NCBI GenBank assembly: GCA_003541675.1 | Contig: DPMC01000079.1 | Span: 1 to 6,892 of the forward strand | Direction: 5' to 3' | DNA from: Acidimicrobiaceae bacterium | Lineage (GTDB): Bacteria > Actinomycetota > Acidimicrobiia > Acidimicrobiales > MedAcidi-G1 | Length of the DNA: 6,892 bases | In this document: in pieces, positions 1-5,772 of the stretch | How positions within the stretch are numbered: the stretch's first letter is position 1 | Layout of the letters: each line of letters starts with the position of its first letter | Notes under the pieces: model-generated | Told to the model about the DNA's origin: nothing | What the model saw: the letters and a program-made list of their open reading frames with translations, nothing else | Databases searched by the model: none | Translations under genes and position numbers: made by a program

Positions 1-63
1 GGCCAAACCCATGCCTGATGCGCCACCGGTGATGACGGCGACCTTTCCCTGCAGGTCCTCCAT
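1..63 (-). CDS. Short-chain dehydrogenase/reductase (SDR), N-terminus only
   Basis: Only the first 21 codons are inside the window; the gene continues leftward. The translation starts MEDLQGKVAVITGGASGMG, which is the first beta strand of a Rossmann fold followed by the classical SDR cofactor motif TGxxxGxG (T12-G19). This is enough to assign an NAD(P)-dependent SDR but not a substrate. The catalytic Ser-Tyr-Lys residues lie outside the window. The ATG at 63 is supported by a Shine-Dalgarno-like GAGAGGAA about 9 nt upstream. It lies 77 bp after the mycothione reductase stop on the same strand, so it may be the last visible gene of the leftward operon. I see no terminator or clear promoter in the gap. 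By context a 3-hydroxyacyl-CoA or hydroxysteroid dehydrogenase is plausible; that is inference. Confidence 0.88.
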   Translation of the reverse strand, partial: MEDLQGKVAVITGGASGMGLA

Positions 64-72
64 GATTGATCG

Positions 73-80
73 TTCCTCTC
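73..80 (-). promoter_or_regulatory. Ribosome binding site of the SDR gene
   Basis: Read on the minus strand this is GAGAGGAA, ending 9 nt before the ATG at 63. It is the clearest Shine-Dalgarno in the leftward unit and fixes the SDR start. The rest of the 77 bp gap (64-140) shows no convincing terminator hairpin with a T-tract and no TANNNT promoter element. Confidence 0.5.
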
Positions 81-140
81 AGGTGGGTTCAGTTCGTTGG
101 TCGTTGGCCAGCGGGAGCATCCGCCGGGGTCGAGTCTGCA

Positions 141-1517
141 TCAGAGCGCGAGGAGGGCTTGTTCGACGAGTTCGGGCATGGCGGGATGGATCCAGAGTTG
201 ATCGTGGGCCATCTGGTCGACGGTCTGGCCTGCCACCATGCCCTGGATGAGTTGCTGGACCAGGGTCGGTGCCTGCGGGCCGACGATGTGTGCGCCCAGC
301 AGGAGCCGGGTTTTCGGGTCGGCCATGACCTTGGCGAAGCCGGTCGTGTCCTCCATGGCCCACCCGTAGGCGGTTGACGCGTAGTCCCGTGTGGCCACCA
401 GGTAAGGGCGACCAGAATCGACCAGATCCTGTTCGGTGGGACCGATGGAACCCACCTGGGGGTGGCCGAACACCGCATGGGGTACGAAACGCCGGTCAAT
501 GGACCACGGGTCGTCAGGATGGACGAGGTTGTGGGCTACCAGTCGGGCCTCGGCGTTGGCCGTGTGCTTGAGTTGCACCGGATTGGTGACGTCCCCCAGG
601 GCCCAGACGCAATCGGCCGACGTTCGGAGCTGTTCGTCGGTCGTCACGTATCCCCGTTCGTCGACAGCGATGCCACCGACGGCCACATCGGCCAGGTCAC
701 CGTTAGGGGTCCGACCGGTGGCCACCAGCAGCTGGTCGGCCTCTAGCTTCGTTCCGTCGGACAACTCAAGGTGGAAGGTGCCCGACTCTCCTCCAGTATT
801 CGTTCTCTCGGCCTCGTGTCTGACATGGGCCACGGTCGTCTTGAGGAGTAAGCCCATCCGGTTGCCGTAGACCTCGGTGAGGCGACGTCGTACATCTGTG
901 TCGGCACCTCGGAGGAGCAAGTCGCCACGGTGGACAATGGTGACACGGCTACCCAACCCTTCAAACACGTGGGCCATCTCCACCGCGATAAACCCGCCTC
1001 CGAGAATGACTAGGTGCTCGGGAAGCGAATCGATCCTCATGACATCGTCCGACGTACAGAAAGGCACGTCCGTCAGACCGCTGATAGGCGGCACGACGGT
1101 ACGTGCACCCATGGCCAACACAACCCGATCGGCCGTGACCTCGGTTCCGTTGAGGATCACCGTACGGTCACCCGTGAACCTGGCGGCATGGCGGTAGACG
1201 GTCACGTTGTCCAGCGACTGGCGGTAGGCGAGTCCGGCATCGGCAATGGGGTCGATCCGGCCGAAGATGCGATCCCGGATGGCCGGCCAATCGGCCTGAC
1301 CTGCCGTGGTCCGCAGGCCGAGTTGGTCGCCGTGGCGGGCAGCCAGGCAGACGTCGGCCGCGTAGACCAGCATCTTGGATGGGATGCAGCCGCGGTTCAT
1401 GCAGGTTCCGCCGAACGTCGAAGGTTCTGCGACGGCTACGTCCCAGTCGTCATGCTCCGGACCGATGATCGAGTTCCCGGATCCGGCACCGATGATGAGG
1501 AGGTCGTGGTGCGGCAT
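141..1517 (-). CDS. mtr: Mycothione reductase (NADPH, FAD-dependent disulfide reductase)
   Basis: The enzyme reduces mycothiol disulfide to mycothiol with NADPH, in the cytoplasm, keeping the actinobacterial thiol buffer reduced. The predicted protein has 458 residues, essentially the length of the mycobacterial enzyme. Visible in order are an FAD dinucleotide motif GAGSGN (10-15), the redox disulfide C39-MNRG-C44 inside GGTCMNRGCIPSK, a second nucleotide-binding motif GGGFIAVE (173-180) followed by H196-R197 consistent with NADPH, ATGRTPN (266-272), ALGDV (306-310), and the C-terminal catalytic pair H444/E449 in WIHPAMPE. Stretches such as YGWAMEDT and the N-terminal GSGNSI separate it from lipoamide or glutathione reductases. 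The reading frame stays open to 1766, but that extension overlaps the dehydrogenase upstream and reads like noise, so the ATG at 1517, 17 bp after that gene's stop, is chosen. Its Shine-Dalgarno is weak, suggesting translational coupling. A related flavoprotein disulfide reductase is the alternative. Confidence 0.9.
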   Translation of the reverse strand: MPHHDLLIIGAGSGNSIIGPEHDDWDVAVAEPSTFGGTCMNRGCIPSKMLVYAADVCLAARHGDQLGLRTTAGQADWPAIRDRIFGRIDPIADAGLAYRQSLDNVTVYRHAARFTGDRTVILNGTEVTADRVVLAMGARTVVPPISGLTDVPFCTSDDVMRIDSLPEHLVILGGGFIAVEMAHVFEGLGSRVTIVHRGDLLLRGADTDVRRRLTEVYGNRMGLLLKTTVAHVRHEAERTNTGGESGTFHLELSDGTKLEADQLLVATGRTPNGDLADVAVGGIAVDERGYVTTDEQLRTSADCVWALGDVTNPVQLKHTANAEARLVAHNLVHPDDPWSIDRRFVPHAVFGHPQVGSIGPTEQDLVDSGRPYLVATRDYASTAYGWAMEDTTGFAKVMADPKTRLLLGAHIVGPQAPTLVQQLIQGMVAGQTVDQMAHDQLWIHPAMPELVEQALLAL

Positions 1518-1534
1518 CGAGATTTTCCAGGTTG

Positions 1535-2611
1535 TCAGCGGGCGAGGTGGTCGCCGAGAGCTCTGAGGCTCTGTGTTCCGGCGCCCAGTGAGGCGGTGAG
1601 GTGCTTGTTCCAGAGGGTGTAGCGGTGGAGGGGATAGTCGACGGCCACCCCTATGCCTCCATGGCAGTGCTGGGTGGCATTGGCCACATCGGTGGCCCGT
1701 TCCGAGGCCCACCACTTGGATACCAGCAAGTCTTCCGTGGCGTCTTCGCCGTTGGCGAGGCGCCACGCCGCGGAGAGCGTGGCAAGTCGTATGCCGCCAA
1801 CATTCACGAACTGGTCAGCCAGCCGTTGACCCACAGCCTGAAAGGTGGCGATGGGGCGACCGAATTGCTCTCTGGTTGAGGTGTACTCGGCCGTCAAGGA
1901 AAGCGCTCGTTCGGTCACGCCCAGCTGGGTTGCTGAGATGCCGAGCCGAAGGTGATCTAGGAGATCGCTCACCGTCGTGTGGTCGCCTACGGGTTCGGCC
2001 GGCGTCGCCTCAAAAGTGACCTCCCAGACGGGTTGCCGTCGGGTCGAGGTTCCCTCCACTCGGGTAATGCCAGCGGCCATCGGGTCGACCAGTACACACC
2101 GGGGCCCGTCCGGGCTTCGCACGGTGACAAGAATGAGCGATGCGGCGTCAAGGTGCTCGACCACCACCTTGGTGCCGTGCAGAAGGCCGTCCTCGAAGGT
2201 CACGGAGGGCTGTGAGAGACGGTCGTCAAGGAACTCCTGGACAGCGACGGTGAGGATGCAGCCGCCGGTAGCTACGTCTGGGAGCAGGCGATGGCGCTGT
2301 TCATCGGACCCATGTCGGTCCACAATGACGGCGGCGACCGATGACGGGAGCAGTGGTAGGGGTGCCACATGGGATCCCTGGACCCCCAACAGAAGGGCTA
2401 GGGCCACGACGTCCAGGCCGCTACCGCCGACATCGGCGCCGAGGGCTATGCCGAGGAGTCCGGCGGAGGCGAGGTCCTCCCAGAGGTTCTGATCGAACCA
2501 TCCGCCGGCAGTCTCGACGGCAAGGTGTCGACCGATGTCCAGATGGTCGCCCATGATTCGATCGGCAAGGCCCACCATTGCCTGCTGGGCGTCCGAGGGG
2601 GTGAAGTCCAC
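1535..2611 (-). CDS. Acyl-CoA dehydrogenase, FadE27/ChsE5-like partner subunit of a heteromeric enzyme
   Basis: This is a 358-residue acyl-CoA dehydrogenase fold protein, the short type. The FAD-contact segment TREQFGRP (246-253) and the motif QHCHGGIGV followed by DYPLHRY (314-331) are present. The position that carries the catalytic Glu in the isovaleryl-CoA-dehydrogenase type (ER in the sister protein) reads L221-R222, and the C-terminus ends SLGAGTQSLRALGDHLA with no Glu at the other known site. It therefore probably binds FAD and shapes the active site while its partner supplies the base. The N-terminus MDFT and the segment FQAVGQRLAD recall mycobacterial FadE27 (ChsE5), which pairs with FadE26 (ChsE4). 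The start is GTG at 2611, 5 bp after the upstream subunit's stop, with a GGAAGG-type Shine-Dalgarno inside that gene's end. Such tight spacing fits subunits made in equal amounts. The substrate is not determinable. Confidence 0.87.
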   Translation of the reverse strand: MDFTPSDAQQAMVGLADRIMGDHLDIGRHLAVETAGGWFDQNLWEDLASAGLLGIALGADVGGSGLDVVALALLLGVQGSHVAPLPLLPSSVAAVIVDRHGSDEQRHRLLPDVATGGCILTVAVQEFLDDRLSQPSVTFEDGLLHGTKVVVEHLDAASLILVTVRSPDGPRCVLVDPMAAGITRVEGTSTRRQPVWEVTFEATPAEPVGDHTTVSDLLDHLRLGISATQLGVTERALSLTAEYTSTREQFGRPIATFQAVGQRLADQFVNVGGIRLATLSAAWRLANGEDATEDLLVSKWWASERATDVANATQHCHGGIGVAVDYPLHRYTLWNKHLTASLGAGTQSLRALGDHLAR

Positions 2612-2616
2612 GGGCC

Positions 2617-3813
2617 CTACCTTCCCTCTGATTGGCGACGCTGCTGGCGTGGAAGGCCCAGGCCGGCCATTCCGATGATGTCGCGCTGCACCTCGTTGGT
2701 ACCGCCACCGAAGGTGAGCACCCAGACACTTCGGTAGGAGGCCTCGACGGCGTTAAGGATCGTGGTTCCGGGCGATCCCTCCGTCAGGTGGCCGGTGGCG
2801 CCGATCACCTCGGTGATGAGGGTGTACACGCGGTGCATCGACTCAGAGCCGTGGACCTTTATGGCGGAGGAGTCAGCGGGACTCATGCGTCCACTGGTGT
2901 TCTCCGATGCCACGTACCAGTTCAGCAGGTCAAGGTGTCGGGCCAGCGCACGACACTCGGCCAACTTCACTCGCACCCATTCGTGGTCAATGATCCGGAG
3001 ACCATCGGGGCCAATGGTGTCTCGAGCCCAGGCCACGGCATCAGCGGTGATCCGGACCAATCGTGCCCCCGGAAACAAGGACACCCTCTCGTGGTTGAGT
3101 TGGTTGGTTATCAGGCCCCAACCGCCGTTTACCTCGCCTACCCGCATTGAGTCCGGTACCAGGACGTCATCGTAAAACGTCGAGGTGGTGTGGGTGTTGC
3201 CGAACGTCTCGAAGGGTTGGATCGTGAAGCCCGGATCGTCGGTGTCCACGAGGAACATGGTGATGCCCTTGTGGGCCGGCGCATCAGGGTCGGTCCGGGC
3301 GGCCAGCCACACGTAGTCGGCGTTGTAGGCGAGGCTAGTGAACTGCTTCTGCCCGTTGATCACCCAGTTGTCGCCATCGCGTACTGCACGGGTACGAAGA
3401 GCAGCTAGGTCGGTGCCGGCATCGGGCTCCGAATAGCCGATCGAGAAGTGCATCACCCCAGCCAGGATTCGTTGGAGGAAGAAGTCCTTCTGGGCGTCGG
3501 TGCCGAACCGCCGAATCGTCGGGCCGACCGTGTTGGTGCTCAGGAACGGGATGGGGCACCCGGCGGCCTGTGACTCGTCGTAGAAGATGTACTGCTCGAT
3601 GGGAGTGAAGCCCCTGCCCCCATACTCGACGGGCCAGCCGACTCCCAGCCAGCCGTCGGATCCGACCTGTCTGATCAGGGCCTTGTACGCGTGATTCTCG
3701 GCGAACTCGGCGCTCGAGACACTGTCCTTCATTTCGGGCGTCATAAGTTCGTCGAAGTAGGAACGCAGTTCCAGTTGCAGGGCCTTTTGGTCCCCGGTGA
3801 GGTCGATGAACAT
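2617..3813 (-). CDS. Acyl-CoA dehydrogenase, FadE26/ChsE4-like catalytic subunit
   Basis: A full-length 398-residue acyl-CoA dehydrogenase that introduces the alpha-beta double bond into an acyl-CoA with FAD as acceptor. Seen are the MFIDLT start, YGGRGFTPIEQ (64-74), the substrate/FAD loop IGYSEPDAGTDLAALRT (125-141), NGQKQFTS (153-160), the catalytic base E242 in NQLNHERVSL, and the FAD-adenine motif FGGGTNEVQRDIIG (368-381) followed by LGLPR. The pattern is very like FadE26 (ChsE4) of Mycobacterium tuberculosis, the catalytic half of the alpha2beta2 enzyme acting on the cholesterol side-chain CoA ester; FadE29 (ChsE2) is the next best comparison. The gene order, catalytic subunit then partner, is also the order I recall for fadE26-fadE27. 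The ATG at 3813 lies 21 bp after the preceding gene's stop and has no strong Shine-Dalgarno. Family assignment is firm; a sterol substrate is inference. Confidence 0.9.
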   Translation of the reverse strand: MFIDLTGDQKALQLELRSYFDELMTPEMKDSVSSAEFAENHAYKALIRQVGSDGWLGVGWPVEYGGRGFTPIEQYIFYDESQAAGCPIPFLSTNTVGPTIRRFGTDAQKDFFLQRILAGVMHFSIGYSEPDAGTDLAALRTRAVRDGDNWVINGQKQFTSLAYNADYVWLAARTDPDAPAHKGITMFLVDTDDPGFTIQPFETFGNTHTTSTFYDDVLVPDSMRVGEVNGGWGLITNQLNHERVSLFPGARLVRITADAVAWARDTIGPDGLRIIDHEWVRVKLAECRALARHLDLLNWYVASENTSGRMSPADSSAIKVHGSESMHRVYTLITEVIGATGHLTEGSPGTTILNAVEASYRSVWVLTFGGGTNEVQRDIIGMAGLGLPRQQRRQSEGR

Positions 3814-3834
3814 GGGTTTCGCCGTCGTCGGGTA

Positions 3835-5100
3835 TTAGTTCCTGGGAATGTCCTGCCAGGGGGCACCCTTGAAGGGGTCGGGTTCCCTCGGCAGGCCCAG
3901 AACCCGTTCACCGATGATGTTGCGCTGCACCTCGTCGGTGCCGCCGGCCAGGCTTATTCCCGCTGCGCTTACGCAGAAGCCGGACCACTTCCGGCCAGCG
4001 ATAGCTCGTTCGTCCAGTTCGTCACCGTCGCTACGTCGACCGAACGCCTGACCAGCCGTGCCGACGATAGCCATTGCAGTGTCTCGGGCCTGGCGTGCCA
4101 CTAGTGCGCCGGTCAGCTTGGCGATGGATCCCTCGGGACCGGGAACCCGCCCAGCGGCCACCGCCGATCGGATGCGCCGCCCGATGTAACCCTTGATCTC
4201 CTCGCTGATGTGGAGGGCGGCCAGGGCCTGGCGGATCACCGGTTCGTCTGACCGACCAAGGTCCCGTGCCAACTGGATGAGTTCTGGGTTGCGTTTAGCA
4301 TTAAGGGCTCCACCACCGGCCCCTATGGAGACCCGCTCGAACATGAGCATGGAGACCGCAAGATTCCAACCCTGGTTCACGTCACCGAGGATGTTGGCCG
4401 CTGGAACCCGGACGTCACTGAAGAAGACCTCATTGAAGCCTTTCGCCCCGGAGATCTGGACCAATGGCCGGATCTCGACGCCGGAAGTGCGAAGGTCGAC
4501 GATAAACATCGACAGGCCTTGGTGCTTGGGCAGGGTGGGATCGGTGCGGGCCACCACGAGGCCGTAGTCGCAGTAGTGGGCACCCGAGGTCCAAACCTTC
4601 TGGCCGTCGAGGATCCACTCGTCCCCGTCGAGGACTGCACGTGTGGACAATCCGGCCACATCGGAACCGGCGCCGGGCTCGGAGAACATCTGGCACCAGA
4701 TATTGGTGCCCCGGATCACGCCGGGCAGGTGGGATGACTTTTGTTCGTGGGTGCCGAACTGGGCGAGCATGGGTAGGCACATGCCGTGCGAGATGCTGAG
4801 CGGAGAGTCTGGCCGGTGCCAAGCAGCAGCGGCCCGGGTAAAGAGCTCTTGGTGGTGGGCGGTTAGGCCGGCCCCGCCGTACTCGGCGGGGATGTCCAAC
4901 CCGGCCAACCCGGCGTCGGTCAGCGCCCCCTGGTAGGACCGGGCAGCGATGAGGCCGTCGGGATCATCCGGACCGGCGTCAGAAACCGCAGGTTCGTCGA
5001 TCCGAACACAGTGTTCTGCGTGGAAGGCCTCGACACGAGCGACAAATGCGGCGTCATCGGCCGAGATGTCGTCTGAGGCCGGCCGGTTGGTGTTGCTCAT
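3835..5100 (-). CDS. Acyl-CoA dehydrogenase, catalytically complete, first gene of the leftward operon
   Basis: A 421-residue acyl-CoA dehydrogenase with its own catalytic residues. It shows YGGAGLTAHHQ (74-84), MFSEPGAGSDVAGLST (138-153), DGQKVWTSGAHYCDY (165-179), the Glu base E255 in LMFERVSIG, and AGGTDEVQRNIIGERVLGLP (385-404). It is not close enough to any named FadE for me to give a symbol, and whether it is homomeric or needs a partner is unknown. It may act on a different chain length or stage from the pair encoded downstream. The frame is open back to 5415, but that 105-residue extension is low-complexity, crosses the divergent promoter region and overlaps the divergent gene, so it is rejected. 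The ATG at 5100 begins MSNTNRP, has no Shine-Dalgarno, and sits 7 nt after a possible -10 element, which suggests a leaderless mRNA. An in-frame ATG at 5139 is a less likely start. Confidence 0.9.
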   Translation of the reverse strand: MSNTNRPASDDISADDAAFVARVEAFHAEHCVRIDEPAVSDAGPDDPDGLIAARSYQGALTDAGLAGLDIPAEYGGAGLTAHHQELFTRAAAAWHRPDSPLSISHGMCLPMLAQFGTHEQKSSHLPGVIRGTNIWCQMFSEPGAGSDVAGLSTRAVLDGDEWILDGQKVWTSGAHYCDYGLVVARTDPTLPKHQGLSMFIVDLRTSGVEIRPLVQISGAKGFNEVFFSDVRVPAANILGDVNQGWNLAVSMLMFERVSIGAGGGALNAKRNPELIQLARDLGRSDEPVIRQALAALHISEEIKGYIGRRIRSAVAAGRVPGPEGSIAKLTGALVARQARDTAMAIVGTAGQAFGRRSDGDELDERAIAGRKWSGFCVSAAGISLAGGTDEVQRNIIGERVLGLPREPDPFKGAPWQDIPRN

Positions 5101-5107
5101 CGCGGTG

Positions 5108-5113
5108 ACGGTA
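5108..5113 (-). promoter_or_regulatory. Possible -10 element of a leaderless promoter for the leftward operon
   Basis: On the minus strand this reads TACCGT, matching the actinobacterial -10 consensus TANNNT, and ends exactly 7 nt before the ATG at 5100. That is the spacing expected when transcription begins at the start codon. The absence of any Shine-Dalgarno before this ATG agrees. No convincing -35 is seen: the hexamer at the right distance (5131-5136, minus) is CCGATT. A TANNNT match is common by chance, so this rests mainly on its position. Confidence 0.4.
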
Positions 5114-5123
5114 CCGGTGGCTC

Positions 5124-5136
5124 CCGATGCAATCGG
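5124..5136. promoter_or_regulatory. Perfect inverted repeat CCGAT-N3-ATCGG, candidate operator
   Basis: The sequence CCGATGCAATCGG has perfect 5-bp arms around a 3-bp centre and partly overlaps a second short dyad, ATGC-N5-GCAT (5127-5139). It lies in the only long intergenic region of the window. It also covers the -35 area of the proposed leftward promoter, where a repressor would act. I do not recognise it as a known operator; it does not match the AAC/GTT-type KstR steroid repressor motif as I remember it. A dyad this short can arise by chance. Confidence 0.35.
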
Positions 5137-5225
5137 CATTGGGGAGGGGCCAGCGACGAGCTGGAACTGGAGTCCCTGGGGTTTGGGCCTACTCGGACAC
5201 GTCGGAGGAGGTGCAGGCGAGGTTC

Positions 5226-5252
5226 TTGTCACCGTGGGTGCCGTCGTAGGAT
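5226..5252 (+). promoter_or_regulatory. Possible promoter of the DUF35-thiolase unit
   Basis: TTGTCA at 5226-5231 (one mismatch to TTGACA) is followed after 15 bp by TAGGAT at 5247-5252, which fits TANNNT. The spacing is a little short of the usual 16-18 bp. Transcription from here would start near 5259 and give a leader of about 37 nt holding the Shine-Dalgarno of the first gene. A short dyad, CACC-N3-GGTG (5230-5240), lies between the two hexamers. Confidence 0.35.
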
Positions 5253-5281
5253 CGCTGAGATGCAACAGGGCGCCGATGCTT

Positions 5282-5287
5282 AGAGGG
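5282..5287 (+). promoter_or_regulatory. Ribosome binding site of the DUF35 gene
   Basis: AGAGGG ends 8 nt before the ATG at 5296, a normal Shine-Dalgarno position. It supports that start and contrasts with the opposite, divergent gene, which has none. Confidence 0.55.
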
Positions 5288-5295
5288 AATGTGAC

Positions 5296-5757
5296 ATGAC
5301 GACGACCACCGGTCGGGAGCGCGTGCCGGCCGTCGAAGGCTTCTTCACCATGGGCGACGAACCACAGTTGATCGGGGGTCGCCTGGAGACAGGCGGTTAC
5401 TGCTTCCCGCTTCACCTCGGAGGCAGTGATCCTCGTAGCCCAGCTGGATCGGTCGATGAGGTTCTGTTGAGCCGGAGGGGCCGGATCTGGTCGTTCACCA
5501 ACAGCGCCTATCCGCCGCCTCCGCCGTTCATCGTCACTGAGCCCTACGTGCCGGTCGTGGTGGCTGCCGTCGAGCTTGAGATGGAACGCATGGTCGTTTT
5601 GGGGCAGGTGACACCGGGCTGGACGGTCGACGATCTCGAGGTGGGCATGGAGGTCGAGTTGGAGTTGGGCGTCCTTTACGCGGATGATGAGACCGACTAC
5701 CTGACATGGCAGTGGCGACCCGTCATCGCCGAAGAGACTGCTGGTAAGGGGGCTTGA
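5296..5757 (+). CDS. DUF35 OB-fold protein (acyl-CoA-associated), zinc-ribbon cysteines missing
   Basis: A 153-residue protein of the DUF35 family: a short N-terminal rubredoxin-like region followed by an OB fold. Such proteins pair with lipid-transfer-protein thiolases or aldolases and help hold the CoA substrate. Supporting it are LIGGRLETGGYCFP (25-38) at the usual ribbon position, SRRGRIWSFT followed by the proline run PPPPPF (residues 59-78), then ERMVVLGQV (97-105), VGMEVELELGVL (116-127) and YLTWQWRP near the end. It resembles the mycobacterial Rv3521-type DUF35 protein. The usual CxxC and second cysteine pair are absent: residues 30 and 33 are Leu and Gly, and the only cysteine in the whole protein is C36. 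The OB-fold part looks intact, so this is unlikely to be a pseudogene. It is 2 bp upstream of the thiolase gene and on the same strand, which fits a stoichiometric complex. Confidence 0.85.
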   Translation: MTTTTGRERVPAVEGFFTMGDEPQLIGGRLETGGYCFPLHLGGSDPRSPAGSVDEVLLSRRGRIWSFTNSAYPPPPPFIVTEPYVPVVVAAVELEMERMVVLGQVTPGWTVDDLEVGMEVELELGVLYADDETDYLTWQWRPVIAEETAGKGA

Positions 5758-5772
5758 CCATGCCGGAGGGAG
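5745..5772 (+). promoter_or_regulatory. Two overlapping start signals for the thiolase gene
   Basis: TAAGGGGG (5745-5752), seven of eight matches to TAAGGAGG, lies 7 nt before the ATG at 5760. GGAGGGAG (5765-5772) lies just before a second in-frame ATG at 5775, with GGAGG ending 5 nt from it. Both starts are therefore credible. The upstream one is used here because it sits 2 bp after the DUF35 stop; the downstream one gives a protein 5 residues shorter that begins directly at MEEVAVLGVG. Confidence 0.45.

Noticed and set aside
64..140. Possible terminator or promoter between mycothione reductase and the SDR
   Set aside because: Only a 4-bp GCGG/CCGC stem with no T-tract and no TANNNT element was found; only the Shine-Dalgarno of the SDR is supported.
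1518..1766. An 83-residue N-terminal extension of mycothione reductase
   Set aside because: It overlaps the dehydrogenase gene in another frame, is Arg/Pro-rich noise, and the family starts right at the PHHDLLIIGAGSGN segment; the ATG at 1517 gives the family's usual length.
1977..2492. Long plus-strand open frame of 171 codons opposite the FadE27-like gene
   Set aside because: It is a GC-rich antisense shadow; the translation is Arg/Ser/Thr-rich without any recognisable motif, while the minus strand encodes a clear dehydrogenase.
2632..3150. Plus-strand open frame of 172 codons opposite the FadE26-like gene
   Set aside because: It lies wholly antisense to a well-supported dehydrogenase and shows no domain features or ribosome site.
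5101..5415. A 105-residue N-terminal extension of the third acyl-CoA dehydrogenase
   Set aside because: It crosses the divergent control region, overlaps the start of the DUF35 gene antisense, is low-complexity and has no counterpart in the family.
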